Positions 8,790 to 17,807 of a stretch of 64,000 nt of DNA are shown here, one piece after another. This stretch comes from Mycolicibacterium rhodesiae (GTDB lineage Bacteria > Actinomycetota > Actinomycetes > Mycobacteriales > Mycobacteriaceae), in the NCBI RefSeq assembly GCF_002086695.1, contig NZ_MVIH01000021.1:1-64000 (forward strand), written 5' to 3'. Position 1 is the stretch's first letter. Each line of letters opens with the position of its first letter. A program made the position numbers and the translations under genes. The notes beneath the pieces are model-generated. The model was not told the origin of the DNA, did no database searches, and saw only the letters and a list, made by a program, of their open reading frames with translations.

Positions 8790-9185
8790 ATGCTGATCGT
8801 TGCGCTGGTGCTGGCGGTGATCGGCCTCGCGGCCCTGGTCACCGCAGTCGTCACCAGCAATGAGCTGGTTGCGTGGGTATGCATCGCGGCCAGCGTGGTC
8901 GGAGTCATCCTGCTGATCGTCGACGCGATCCGGGAGCGCCAGCAGCGTCGTATCGATGACGCGGAACCGGCGGCCGTGACGGCACCCGACGAGTTGGTGG
9001 AGTCCTCGGCCACCGCCGAGACCACTGCGTACTCGGAAACCGACGAGACGGTCGACACGACCTATTCGACGTTCGACGCCGACTACCCCGAGGACGAGGG
9101 GCCGGCCGCGGCGGAGCCCGAAACTGTCGAGGACGCCGCCGAGGAGCCTGACGAGCAGAAGTCCGGCGAGTCCGGCTCACGCTGA
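8790..9185 (+). CDS. Small two-helix membrane protein with acidic tail (Rv2144c-like)
   Basis: A 131-residue protein with two membrane helices at about residues 1-21 and 27-46, a short basic loop (RERQQRR) and an acidic, Thr/Glu/Asp-rich cytoplasmic tail to the end. It directly follows wag31, as the transmembrane protein Rv2144c does in M. tuberculosis as I remember it. No catalytic motif is visible and no function is known to me. Location and spacing (26 bases) suggest co-transcription with wag31 and a role near the membrane or growth pole, which is an inference only. It is the last conserved gene before the accessory block. Confidence 0.82.
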   Translation: MLIVALVLAVIGLAALVTAVVTSNELVAWVCIAASVVGVILLIVDAIRERQQRRIDDAEPAAVTAPDELVESSATAETTAYSETDETVDTTYSTFDADYPEDEGPAAAEPETVEDAAEEPDEQKSGESGSR

Positions 9186-9247
9186 CCTTTTCGTGACCCC
9201 TGCGGTGCGCGCAGTCAATCGTGTGCCCGCACGGGTAAAAGTGAGCC

Positions 9248-10600
9248 ATGGGCATCCACTACTCGAGCATCGTCGACCATCCTGTCGACGAGGTCTTCGC
9301 CTGGCACACCCGGCCCGGCGCGATGCGGCGGCTGGTTCCGCCCTGGCAACCGATGCAGGTCATCGCCGAAACCGAGTCGCTGGCCGACGGCCGCGCGGTT
9401 CTCGGCCTGCCCGGCGGCCTGCGCTGGGTGGCCCGGCACGATCCCGCGGGCTATCACCCGCCGCACCAGTTCGTCGACGTGCTGTCCTCGGACGGAGTGA
9501 TGACGCTGCCGCCGCGAATCATCGGCTGGTGGCGGCACACCCACATGTTCGCCGACGCCGGTAATGGCCGCACCGAGATGCGTGACGAGGTGGACACCAC
9601 AGTGCCCGGCGCTGCGCTGCGCTCGACGTTCGTCTACCGGCACCGGCAGGTGGCCGACGACCTCGCCGCCCACCGGGATGCCAGGCACGCCGGGGCCCGC
9701 CAGTTGTCCGTCGCCGTCACCGGGTCCGGCGGTCTGGTGGGTACCGCGCTCACCGCCCTGCTCACGACCGGCGGGCACCGGGTGATCCGGCTGGTGCGCC
9801 GCGAGCCGGTCCGGCCTGACGAAAGACAGTGGGAGCCAAGTGCTCCCGCGGCCGATCTACTCGCGGGGGTCGACGCTGTCATCCACCTGGCCGGCGAGTC
9901 GATCGCCGGGCGCTTCACCGAGGCCCATCGCCGCGCGATCCGCGATTCCCGCATCGAGCCGACCCGCAGGCTTGCCGAATTGGCCGCCGGCGCGCGGGTG
10001 AGTGCATTCGTCAGTGCCTCGGCGATCGGGATCTACGGGTACGACCGCGGCGACACCGAGCTGTCCGAGGACAGTGCGCGTGGTGACGGTTTCCTCGCCG
10101 ACGTGGTGGCCGACTGGGAGGCCGCCATCAAGCCCGCCTCGGACGCGGGCGTTCGGACGGTCTGCGTGCGCACCGGGATCGTGCAGGCCGCGCGCGGCGG
10201 CACGCTGCGGCTGATGCGCCCGCTCTTCGCCGCCGGCCTCGGTGGCCGGTTGGGCAGCGGCGAGCAGTGGCTGTCGTGGATCGGCCTCGACGACCTGCTC
10301 GACGTCTACTACCGCGCCGTCTACGACGAGGCGATGGTGGGTCCGGTCAATGCCGTCGCGCCGAATCCGGTGCGCAACAAGGCATATACCAAGGCGCTCG
10401 CGGCGACGCTGCATCGCCCGGCGGTACTGCCGGTGCCGTCGCTCGGTCCGCGGGTGCTGCTGGGTAGGCAAGGCGCCCGGGAACTGGCCGAAGCGAATCA
10501 GCGCGTGCTGCCTGCCAAGCTGGCAGAACTGGGCCACCGATTCCGGTATCCGGAGGTCGAGAGCGCGCTGGCCCACGAGCTCGGGCACGACCCCGGCTAG
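9248..10600 (+). CDS. SRPBCC domain fused to TIGR01777-type epimerase
   Basis: This 450-residue protein is a fusion. Residues 1 to about 150 resemble an SRPBCC/START-like ligand-binding domain (MGIHYSSIVDHPVDEVFAW, a typical first strand and helix). From about residue 152 begins an NAD(P)-binding SDR of the TIGR01777/YfcH group, with the glycine motif VTGSGGLVG, IHLAGESIAGRF and SAIGIYG. Family members are uncharacterised sugar-nucleotide-epimerase-like proteins; single-domain forms are common, and fused forms occur in actinobacteria. The substrate is unknown. ATG at 9248 is the natural start. The end nearly touches the convergent pyruvate-kinase-like gene, 2 bases away. Confidence 0.85.
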   Translation: MGIHYSSIVDHPVDEVFAWHTRPGAMRRLVPPWQPMQVIAETESLADGRAVLGLPGGLRWVARHDPAGYHPPHQFVDVLSSDGVMTLPPRIIGWWRHTHMFADAGNGRTEMRDEVDTTVPGAALRSTFVYRHRQVADDLAAHRDARHAGARQLSVAVTGSGGLVGTALTALLTTGGHRVIRLVRREPVRPDERQWEPSAPAADLLAGVDAVIHLAGESIAGRFTEAHRRAIRDSRIEPTRRLAELAAGARVSAFVSASAIGIYGYDRGDTELSEDSARGDGFLADVVADWEAAIKPASDAGVRTVCVRTGIVQAARGGTLRLMRPLFAAGLGGRLGSGEQWLSWIGLDDLLDVYYRAVYDEAMVGPVNAVAPNPVRNKAYTKALAATLHRPAVLPVPSLGPRVLLGRQGARELAEANQRVLPAKLAELGHRFRYPEVESALAHELGHDPG

Positions 10601-10602
10601 CC

Positions 10603-12417
10603 TCAGTCGGTGGCCCGCCACGACTGCAGACTGCGCAGCAGCGAACTCTTCTTGTGCTCGTGGCCGGCCATCCGCCCCAGCACATCGTCGAGCGTGACGA
10701 CCGCGTCGGTGATGTAGGGGCCTTTGTTGAGCATCACGCACTCGGCGCGTTCCGCCGTTGCCGCATCGGTGATTTCGGCCCGGGACGGAAGCCCGGTGGT
10801 GGCGAGCTGCTCGAGCACCTGGGTCGCCCAGATCACCGGCAGGTGCGCGGCTTCGCAGAGGCACAGTGTCTCCTCCTGCAACTCTGCCAACCGTTCGTAG
10901 CCGACCTCGACGGCCAGATCACCGCGGGCGATCATCACCCCGACCCGGCGTCGGCGCATCGCGGTGAGCAGCAGCCGCGGCAGATGCTCGAAGGCCAGCC
11001 GTGTTTCGATCTTGAGCACCACGCCGAGATCGCGGTCGCCGAGACGGTCCAGTTCGTCGAACAGCCGGATCACGTCGGCCGGTTCGCGGACGAAGGACAG
11101 TTCGACGAAGTCGGCCAGCTCGACCACTGTCGCCAGGTCCTCGATGTCCTTCTCCGTCAGTGCCGAGATCGGAAGGTCGGTGTCGGGAACGTTGATTCCC
11201 TTGCCGGCGCGCAACTTTGCCGTGCCGTGTGCGGGACGATCGATTCGCACGTCGAGGGCGTCGGCGGTCACCGCGACCACCACGCCGCCGAGTTTCCCGT
11301 CGTCGAAGAACACGCGTTCGCCCACCTCGGCGGTGTCGAACACCTCGGGCAGTGTGCAGCCGATCCGCGGCGGCTGGCCCTCGTCGACCGGTGCCGGCGT
11401 GCAGTCGCGGGTGACCCGCACGACGTCGCCTGCGGCCAGCCGCAGGCTCTGCTCGACCGCAGGCAACTCGCCGACCTTGGTGGAGTCTTTCCGTCCGGCC
11501 TTCAGAACTGTTCCGCTGCCCACATACGTGGTCTTCTCGGTGGTGACGACGAAGCCGCCGGGCGTTGCGGCGGCCAGCAGCAGCCGTCGCTTCGATCCGC
11601 GGGTGTCGCGCAGCACCAGCTCGTCACCCTCGGCGCGGTTGGCCAGCCAGTCCGCTTTGACCGGCAGAGTGACCAGATCCGGCTCCGGCGGGCGGGCCGG
11701 CCGTCGCGCCGAGGTCAGCCAGCCGCGTCCGGCGGCCACCACCTGCCCCTGGGCGTTGCGGGTCGGCCGAAGACGCACCACCCGGGGTCCCGGCTCCAGC
11801 GGACCGGTGCGCAGTTTCGGCCCGCCCAGGTCCATCGCCACCAGGCAGGGCCGATCCGCGGCTGCGGCGGCGGCACGGACGTTGGCCGCCATGGCTTTCC
11901 ACGCGACGGCGTCGTCATGGGCGCAGTTGATCCGGGCGATCCGCATACCGGAGTCGATAAGTGTGCGCGACAGGCCGGGATCGGTGGCCGCCTCGGTAGG
12001 CAGGGTGACCATGATCCGGGCCGCGCGGTCCTCGGCTGCCGGCCCCAGCAGCTCGGTGGCGTTGCGCTCGAGAAGTCGGGTGCCCTCGGCGACCTCCACG
12101 CAGACCTGGTCGTTCGGAGTCCAGCCTTGACCGCGCATCGCCGCGATCGCCGCCGACACCAGGCGCAGCGTCGCCTGGACGTGTGCTTCGCTGCGGCCCA
12201 GCGAGGAGAGTCCCAGTTCGCTCAGCTGCTGTTGGGTATCGCGAAGGTCGACCTGGCGCATCGCCCAGTAGTGCACCAGGTTCGTTGCACTGCAACGGTT
12301 CTCATCGGCTACCGGGTCGGTCCACGGTTGCCATCGCAACTCGGCATCGGCCAGCTGGGCCAGCAGCGCGTCGACATCACTGTGCAGCTTCGCCAGCTGC
12401 TGCGCGTCTGCGGACAT
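10603..12417 (-). CDS. Pyruvate-kinase-like protein with N-terminal extension
   Basis: A 604-residue protein whose residues from about 134 onward form a pyruvate kinase barrel plus B domain: IARINCAH, DLGGPKLRTG (196-205), FFDDGKLGG, PISALTEKDIEDL, the Lys of VVLKIET and ARGDLAVEVG are recognisable. It differs from housekeeping pyruvate kinase. About 130 residues of helical extension precede the barrel, the usual MLSGETA motif is replaced by MLNKGPYITDAV, and the C-terminal allosteric domain is missing. It may be a divergent kinase or a phosphoenolpyruvate/nucleotide-dependent enzyme of unknown substrate. It ends the minus-strand cluster, 98 bases after the beta-lactamase-like lipoprotein gene. 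Confidence 0.78.
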   Translation of the reverse strand: MSADAQQLAKLHSDVDALLAQLADAELRWQPWTDPVADENRCSATNLVHYWAMRQVDLRDTQQQLSELGLSSLGRSEAHVQATLRLVSAAIAAMRGQGWTPNDQVCVEVAEGTRLLERNATELLGPAAEDRAARIMVTLPTEAATDPGLSRTLIDSGMRIARINCAHDDAVAWKAMAANVRAAAAAADRPCLVAMDLGGPKLRTGPLEPGPRVVRLRPTRNAQGQVVAAGRGWLTSARRPARPPEPDLVTLPVKADWLANRAEGDELVLRDTRGSKRRLLLAAATPGGFVVTTEKTTYVGSGTVLKAGRKDSTKVGELPAVEQSLRLAAGDVVRVTRDCTPAPVDEGQPPRIGCTLPEVFDTAEVGERVFFDDGKLGGVVVAVTADALDVRIDRPAHGTAKLRAGKGINVPDTDLPISALTEKDIEDLATVVELADFVELSFVREPADVIRLFDELDRLGDRDLGVVLKIETRLAFEHLPRLLLTAMRRRRVGVMIARGDLAVEVGYERLAELQEETLCLCEAAHLPVIWATQVLEQLATTGLPSRAEITDAATAERAECVMLNKGPYITDAVVTLDDVLGRMAGHEHKKSSLLRSLQSWRATD

Positions 12418-12515
12418 GGTCTGGGACGCTAGTCACTCCAGGTTGCGGTTAGGTGAACGGTTGCCTGTCGGCAGTCGGCCCACACCGGGCTGACCATGTA
12501 ATCGTCGGCGCGGAC

Positions 12516-13739
12516 CTATTTCGCGGGCGGCAGGGGTGGGGCGTCGTCGGGAGCCATTTCCGCACCGATCTTGCGGAACAGCGTGTCGGCGGCGTTGGTG
12601 TAGTCGCCCGACGCATCGAACGCGTCCTGGTCGTAGGTCACCGCCACGGCGATCGCTATCTTCCGGCTCGGCAGATAGCCCTCCACAGCGGCGTAACCCG
12701 AGAACAGCGGGTTCTGCAACAACCAGCTCCCGGAGACGACGATTCCCAGCCCGTATGTGTATACGTCATTTTGGACCGCGCACGTGGCGCAGCCCGATAG
12801 CGCGGTGGTCTTCCCGCGCAGCTGTGGCGAGATCATTCGTTGGTACGACTCATGCGAGAGCAGGCGTCCCGAACCGATGCCCTCGGCGGAGGCGGCCAAG
12901 TCGTAGATATCGGTGGTCTGGATTGCGCCATGGGTGATCGTCCAGGACGGATTCCAGAACGTGGATTCCTCGTAGAACGGCGTGCCGGCCGGGATGCCAA
13001 GGGCAGCGCGTCGCTCCGAGGAGAACGCATGAAGCACCGGATCAGGGATGTTCGGTGTGAACGAATTCGACGTATTCTTCAGCCCGAGAGGGTCGAGCAC
13101 CTTCTGGCTCAACAGCGTCGGCATGGCCTGGCCCGTCGCTTTTTCCAGGGCCAGTCCGAGCAGCACATAGTTGGTATGGGCATAGTTCCAGTTCGTGCCC
13201 GGTTCGTAGAGCAACGGCTTGTCTACGGCGTAGCTCAGCAGCTCATGGGTCGTCCACTGCCGGAACGGGTTGCGGTACAGCTCGGCGTTCATCGGCCCGT
13301 TGCCGATGACGTAGTCGACGTAGCCGGAGGTCATCTGGGCGAGTTGACCCAGGGTCACCTGATCGGAGTGGGGTACTTCTGGCAGCCATCGGGAGAGCTT
13401 GTCGGAGAGGGCGACCTTCTTTTCGTCGACGAGCCTCAGCAGCAGGGTGGCCACATACGAGATCGCCACAGCACCGTTGCGGAAGTGCATTGCGGTCGTG
13501 GCGGGAACACCGGTCATCGATTCGCCGTCTGCCCGGGTCAGCACCTCCTTGCCGTCCACGGTGACCCGCACCAGCACCGCCCTCAGATGCGCCTGCGCCA
13601 TCGTGTCGCGCACGATTGTCGTGATTGCCGCGGCGTGAGGCGACGGGTGTGGCGCACTCGGGGTGGCCGGCGACCCGCAGGCGGTCGCCACCAGCAACGC
13701 TGCCAACGCGGCCGCGAGGGTGGACCGGACTGCCGTCAT
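12516..13739 (-). CDS. Lipoprotein with serine beta-lactamase/DD-peptidase fold, catalytic motif lost
   Basis: A 407-residue secreted lipoprotein with lipobox VATAC (Cys21). The rest follows the class C beta-lactamase/D-alanyl-D-alanine carboxypeptidase fold (PF00144): LVDEKKVALSDKLSRWLP, LAQMTSGY, YEPGTNWNYAHTNYVLLG and VLDPLGLKNT align well with the family. The first catalytic motif, SxxK, should sit at residues 90-93 but reads Ala-Val-Ala-Ile, so both nucleophile and general base are absent. The second motif YxN reads YAH at 186-188. A binding or regulatory role at the envelope, or a different chemistry, is more likely than penicillin hydrolysis. The gene lies 5 bases after the amidotransferase gene. 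Confidence 0.8.
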   Translation of the reverse strand: MTAVRSTLAAALAALLVATACGSPATPSAPHPSPHAAAITTIVRDTMAQAHLRAVLVRVTVDGKEVLTRADGESMTGVPATTAMHFRNGAVAISYVATLLLRLVDEKKVALSDKLSRWLPEVPHSDQVTLGQLAQMTSGYVDYVIGNGPMNAELYRNPFRQWTTHELLSYAVDKPLLYEPGTNWNYAHTNYVLLGLALEKATGQAMPTLLSQKVLDPLGLKNTSNSFTPNIPDPVLHAFSSERRAALGIPAGTPFYEESTFWNPSWTITHGAIQTTDIYDLAASAEGIGSGRLLSHESYQRMISPQLRGKTTALSGCATCAVQNDVYTYGLGIVVSGSWLLQNPLFSGYAAVEGYLPSRKIAIAVAVTYDQDAFDASGDYTNAADTLFRKIGAEMAPDDAPPLPPAK

Positions 13740-13744
13740 GGCAG

Positions 13745-14464
13745 TCAGCGAGCCACCTTGGCGACGAATCCGCGCACCAGCTGCCTGAGTCGTCGTGCCG
13801 CATCGTCGACATGAGTGGTGGTGTCGGCACGCAGGTCCTCGGCGCGCAGCCCGAGCCGGGTCAGATCCCCGTCGCCGCGGGTGCGGTCATCGTCGATCCA
13901 CAGCTCCAGCAGCTTATGGTCGAGCTCGGGGTGAAACTGCAGGCCGAGCACCGGGCCGTGAACGAAAGCCTGTGTGGCGCGCCCATTCTGGGCGATCACG
14001 GTGGATCCGGGCGGGGCGGTGAAGCGGTCGAAGTGCCACTGGAACCACGGTCCGTCGTCCGGCACCAGTTCGGGGTCGCTGCTGTGCACCTGATGCCAGC
14101 CGATCTCGGGGTCGGGGGAGCGCTGCACCGAGCCGCCGAGCGCGGTCGCCACCAGCTGACCACCGAAGCACACTCCGAGCACACCGACACCGGAGTCGGC
14201 GGCGCGTCGCACGACGTCGATCTCACCGGCCACCCATGGCAGCCGGTCGTCGTACACCGCCCACCGCGAGCCCAGCGGCACGATCACGTCGTAGCGGGTG
14301 GGATCAGGGAAGGTGACGTCGACAGTGGGGTCCGACGCGCGCTGCGCCGGGACGACCTCGAATGTGTCGACGTCGAAACCGAGTTCGGTGAACGTCTCGC
14401 CGAGCAGCGCCTCGGGGGCGATCGGATCGTTGTAGATGAACAGGACCTGGCGGGGCACCCGCAT
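13745..14464 (-). CDS. Class I glutamine amidotransferase-like protein
   Basis: A 239-residue stand-alone amidotransferase-fold protein, related to GMP-synthase-like domains. The nucleophile Cys lies in GVLGVCFGGQ, and the His-Glu part of the triad is in LQFHPELD. The GWHQVHSSDPE segment is typical of the GATase1 family that hydrolyses gamma-glutamyl compounds or amides. The ATG at 14464 (MRVPRQVLFIYND) is chosen because it begins the first beta strand; the longer frame to 14722 would lie inside the SDR gene on the same strand and is Arg-rich noise. It sits 20 bases after the SDR gene in the same operon. The substrate is unknown. Confidence 0.82.
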   Translation of the reverse strand: MRVPRQVLFIYNDPIAPEALLGETFTELGFDVDTFEVVPAQRASDPTVDVTFPDPTRYDVIVPLGSRWAVYDDRLPWVAGEIDVVRRAADSGVGVLGVCFGGQLVATALGGSVQRSPDPEIGWHQVHSSDPELVPDDGPWFQWHFDRFTAPPGSTVIAQNGRATQAFVHGPVLGLQFHPELDHKLLELWIDDDRTRGDGDLTRLGLRAEDLRADTTTHVDDAARRLRQLVRGFVAKVAR

Positions 14465-14484
14465 ACGGTACGGCAGGTGGGCGG

Positions 14485-15234
14485 CTACACGCAGTCCGAG
14501 GCGCCGTCGACGACCAGGACCGCGCCGTTGATGTAGCTGCTCTGGGCCGTGCACAGGAACGCGACGGCCGGTGCGACCTCGTCGACCCGGCCCATCCGTC
14601 CGGCCGGGATGTGTGCGATCTCGGTTGCCATGATCTCCGGGACGGCATGCATCGGCTCGGTCATCGCGGTCTCGATGGTGCCCGGCGCGATCGCGTTGAC
14701 CCGGATCCCGTACTTCGCCCACTTGACCGCGAGGTTGCGGGTGATGTTGACGATCCCGGACTTGGCCGCACCGTAACCAGGAACCATCGTGACCGCACGC
14801 AGCGCCGACATCGAGGCGAGGTTGACCACGCTCGCCCCTCCCGCGGCGGTTGACGCCGTGAGTGCGCGACGCAACCCGACGGTGAGGCGGTAGGGCCCGG
14901 TGAGGTTCAGTGCGACGGAGGCGGCGAACCCGTCGGGGGCGGACTCGTCCAGACCGCCGGGGAAGTTGGCGCCGGCGTTGTTCACCAGCACGTCGAGCGC
15001 CGGGATGCTCTCGGCCAGGTTGTCGATGGATGCATTGTCGGTGAGCACAAGTTGCCGGTAGGTCATCCCGGACAGGTCGGTGTCATAGTCCGCGGCAGCG
15101 GATCTGGTACCGGTGGCGACGACGTCGGCCCCGGCATCGCGCAGGAGTATGGCGACGGCGTGCCCGATACCGCTGGTCGCTCCGGTGACCAGGGCGCGGG
15201 TTCCGGTGAAGTCGAAGCTCAGCTGGGCGGTCAT
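14485..15234 (-). CDS. Short-chain dehydrogenase/reductase
   Basis: A classical SDR of 249 residues: cofactor motif TGATSGIG near residue 17, NNAG near residue 87, catalytic Ser in LASMSALRA and the YxxxK pair in YGAAKSGIV. The C-terminal VNAIAPGTIETAMT and INGAVLVVDGA are typical of 3-oxoacyl-ACP-reductase-like or sugar/steroid dehydrogenases. The substrate cannot be read from the sequence. The ATG at 15234 overlaps the stop of the upstream MBL gene by 4 bases, so the two are coupled. In this cluster it could oxidise an alcohol freed by the sulfatase-like neighbour, which is an inference. Confidence 0.9.
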   Translation of the reverse strand: MTAQLSFDFTGTRALVTGATSGIGHAVAILLRDAGADVVATGTRSAAADYDTDLSGMTYRQLVLTDNASIDNLAESIPALDVLVNNAGANFPGGLDESAPDGFAASVALNLTGPYRLTVGLRRALTASTAAGGASVVNLASMSALRAVTMVPGYGAAKSGIVNITRNLAVKWAKYGIRVNAIAPGTIETAMTEPMHAVPEIMATEIAHIPAGRMGRVDEVAPAVAFLCTAQSSYINGAVLVVDGASDCV

Positions 15235-16472
15235 GTGTACCTTTCGATCTGCTTGGTCAGCCAGGCGCTTTCCCAGAAGTTGATGCTGGCGGCCAGCAGC
15301 TGTTCGTGGGCGTCCTTGAGCACCGACCGCGCCGCGGCGTCATCGGGTGCGGTGTGGGTGACGAGTTCGGCCAAGTAGATGGCCTCCAGCGGACGGCCAC
15401 CGGCGAGGTGAGCGCGAGCCCGTGCGGTCAGGGCCTCGGCGCCGGCGAGTTCCACGAGGTCCGCACTGACGGCCTCAGGCCCGGTCGGGTACAGCTCGGT
15501 GGTCGACCGGTGATGGAACCACCCGGAATAGTTCTCCCAGATCGCCCGCACATCCCAGGCCACCTTGCCGTAGCCCTGGCCGACCTCCAGGTGGGCGGGC
15601 AGCGTGATCTCGCGCATCAGGGTCCGGACGTCTTTACCGGCGTTCATCCCGGCCACCGTCTCGTCATGGAGGTACTGCACGGCATCGCGCAGCCGGGTCA
15701 ACTCGGCGTCGATCAGATCGGCCCCACGGATGGGATTGAAATGTCCGGTGAGCAGCACCTCGGGTTGCAGTGATCGAACCCGCTCGACGGTGTCGATGAC
15801 GGTCAGCGCATCCCGGTAGCGGTCACCACGAATGGTGACCAGATTGGGAATGTGGCCGAATACAGGTCCGAAGGTGTTGCTGCACAAGCAGATCCGCTCA
15901 TCGGGGAGCCAGATCACCATCGAGTCGGTGGTTTCCCCGCCCGGAGTGGCGATCAGCTCGAAACGTCGGTCTCCGACAGTCAGCGACAACCGGTCGTCGA
16001 CCACGATGTCGGCGGTGGCGCTGCTCTGCGCGGGGAGTTTCTTTCCGAACCGCTGCTGGATGTGCGTGATGCCGTCCGCGAGGCGACCAGAGAACGCGAA
16101 CGCACTGCGATTGGCACGGTAGGGCAGCAGCCGCTCGTTGTCGTCGCGCCAGTGCTCCCAATTCGCCTGTGCCACAACCTTGGTGTCCGGATCGCGCAGA
16201 GTGTCCAGTCCACCGACGTGGTCGTAGTGGCCCTGGGTGATCAGGATGTAGCGCACCGGCGAGGAATCGACGGCGTCGAACACCGCGCGGTGCACCGGGC
16301 CCTCGAATCCCATCCCGGTGTTGACGACCACCCGGCCGTCGGAGGTGGTGAGCAGGTAGGCGTTGGTCAGTCCGGGTGAGCACCAGATCCCGGGCGCGAC
16401 TTCCTCGGCATGTTCGGCGGCGGCAGGAGCCATGGCGTCGGCGCCGGGCCTGCTGCGGTAGACGGGTTCCAC
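15231..16472 (-). CDS. MBL-fold hydrolase, alkylsulfatase-like
   Basis: A 413-residue metallo-beta-lactamase-fold protein. The zinc motif reads QGHYDHVGG (HxxxDH where class members have HxHxDH). The middle and C-terminal parts resemble type III alkylsulfatases of the SdsA1/Pisa1 kind: a TPGGETTDSM strand, LVTIRGDRYRDAL, GHFNPIRGADLI and a helical dimerisation region with YLHDETVAGMNAGKD. Such enzymes cleave sulfate esters of alcohols using two zinc ions. The first His of the usual HxHxDH motif is Gly here, so full alkylsulfatase activity is uncertain. It lies 9 bases after the sulfotransferase gene and overlaps the SDR gene. Confidence 0.78.
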   Translation of the reverse strand: MEPVYRSRPGADAMAPAAAEHAEEVAPGIWCSPGLTNAYLLTTSDGRVVVNTGMGFEGPVHRAVFDAVDSSPVRYILITQGHYDHVGGLDTLRDPDTKVVAQANWEHWRDDNERLLPYRANRSAFAFSGRLADGITHIQQRFGKKLPAQSSATADIVVDDRLSLTVGDRRFELIATPGGETTDSMVIWLPDERICLCSNTFGPVFGHIPNLVTIRGDRYRDALTVIDTVERVRSLQPEVLLTGHFNPIRGADLIDAELTRLRDAVQYLHDETVAGMNAGKDVRTLMREITLPAHLEVGQGYGKVAWDVRAIWENYSGWFHHRSTTELYPTGPEAVSADLVELAGAEALTARARAHLAGGRPLEAIYLAELVTHTAPDDAAARSVLKDAHEQLLAASINFWESAWLTKQIERYT

Positions 16473-16481
16473 TACAGTTCC

Positions 16482-17756
16482 TCAGATCTCGGGGCGGACG
16501 TCGAAGCGGTCGAAGTAGAACGCGAACCGCGACCGCAGGTCAGCGGGCTCGACGCCGAAGTGTCGCCTCAGGTCGTAGGGGATGCGGCCCTTGGCGCCGC
16601 GGCGGTTGTCGTCGATGTAGGCGCCGAATCGCTTGGCCACCTTGGGCGGGATATCGATACCCGCTTGTTCGTAGAACGCGGCGAGGACCGGCATTTCGTT
16701 GCCGTTGAGGTGGTGGAAACCGATGTCGACGCTGCGCTCGGCAGGCACGAGATCCCGGTCGCGCACGCAGGCGGTCAGCAGGCGGTGGATTCGGTCGCTC
16801 CAATAGTCGACCAGCCAGTCCGGGTCGATGCTGGTGCGGCGCAATCGATCCGAGTACGCCATCATCGTGATCGCCGACTGGATCACTGCGACCGGGTCGC
16901 GATGGGTGAAGGCGACGGTGGCATCGGGAAAGGTGGTCATCAGCGGACCGAGCTGCTCGGCATGCTGTGGTGACTTCAGCACCCAGGTGCGTGGGCCGCG
17001 CAGGAAGGTCAGCGCCTGCAGGATCTTCTTCAGGTATGCGTAGTGGCTGACGTGGTCGAGGCCGAGGTAGAAGTCCCGCCAGCCCGGGACGCGGGCGTGC
17101 CATTCCAGGACGTAGCCGGCCATGTCGAGGTCGAGGAGTTCGACCTCCTCTTCGATCGCCTCGGGGAATCGGTCGTGCATCGCCGCGACGTACGGTGTGC
17201 TGGCCATCAGCGCCTCGTGCTCGGCCTTCACGCGGGTGTAGCGAGGGTCGACACCGAACACGTCGGGCCCCTGCCCGAGCGCGGGAATCGGATCCTCGGC
17301 CTCCCAGTACGGCAGGGCACGACGGCGCGGATCCTGGGCGATCAGGTTGACCAGGTGCGTGGTGCCCGAGCGCGGCATGCCGACCACGATCAGCGGCCGC
17401 TCGATGGGGATGGACTCGATCTCCGGGTAGCGCGTGAGCAGGTCGGTCAGCGACAGCCGGTTGCGAACCTTACGGATCACCCTGGCGCGCAGGCTGCTTC
17501 GGACCAGCTGGCGCAGCCCGGTGTCCGACTCGATGGCTGCCACGTGGGCGGTGAGCCGGTCGGCGAAACCGCCATCATCGGCCAGGTCATCGCTGCCGGC
17601 TTGCTGCACCGCTTCGGCGAGTATCTCGTCGATGTCGAAGGTGACGTGCTGTGACTCGGTGTAGTCGAGGATCTGGCGCTGGGTGTCGGTCAACACCGGG
17701 TCGGTCAAGTCGTCGAGGTTGAGGGCCTCCAGTGATGACCACGTCGCCATGACCAC
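16482..17756 (-). CDS. PAPS-dependent sulfotransferase family protein
   Basis: A 424-residue sulfotransferase of the Sulfotransfer_3 type abundant in mycobacteria (Stf-like). The 5'-phosphosulfate loop is VVGMPRSGTTHL near residue 125, and the 3'-phosphate site is near WVLKSPQH and FTHRDP. About 120 residues of helical N-terminus precede the P-loop, as in other actinobacterial members. It would move sulfate from PAPS to a lipid, sterol or polyketide hydroxyl at the cytoplasmic side. The start is either the ATG at 17756 or the third codon. It is next to an alkylsulfatase-like gene, so both addition and removal of sulfate could be encoded together. Confidence 0.85.
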   Translation of the reverse strand: MVMATWSSLEALNLDDLTDPVLTDTQRQILDYTESQHVTFDIDEILAEAVQQAGSDDLADDGGFADRLTAHVAAIESDTGLRQLVRSSLRARVIRKVRNRLSLTDLLTRYPEIESIPIERPLIVVGMPRSGTTHLVNLIAQDPRRRALPYWEAEDPIPALGQGPDVFGVDPRYTRVKAEHEALMASTPYVAAMHDRFPEAIEEEVELLDLDMAGYVLEWHARVPGWRDFYLGLDHVSHYAYLKKILQALTFLRGPRTWVLKSPQHAEQLGPLMTTFPDATVAFTHRDPVAVIQSAITMMAYSDRLRRTSIDPDWLVDYWSDRIHRLLTACVRDRDLVPAERSVDIGFHHLNGNEMPVLAAFYEQAGIDIPPKVAKRFGAYIDDNRRGAKGRIPYDLRRHFGVEPADLRSRFAFYFDRFDVRPEI

Positions 17757-17807
17757 GCACCTTAATGCTCGGTGCGGCTCCCGGTCGCCGGTTCTCGCTG
17801 GCCGGGA

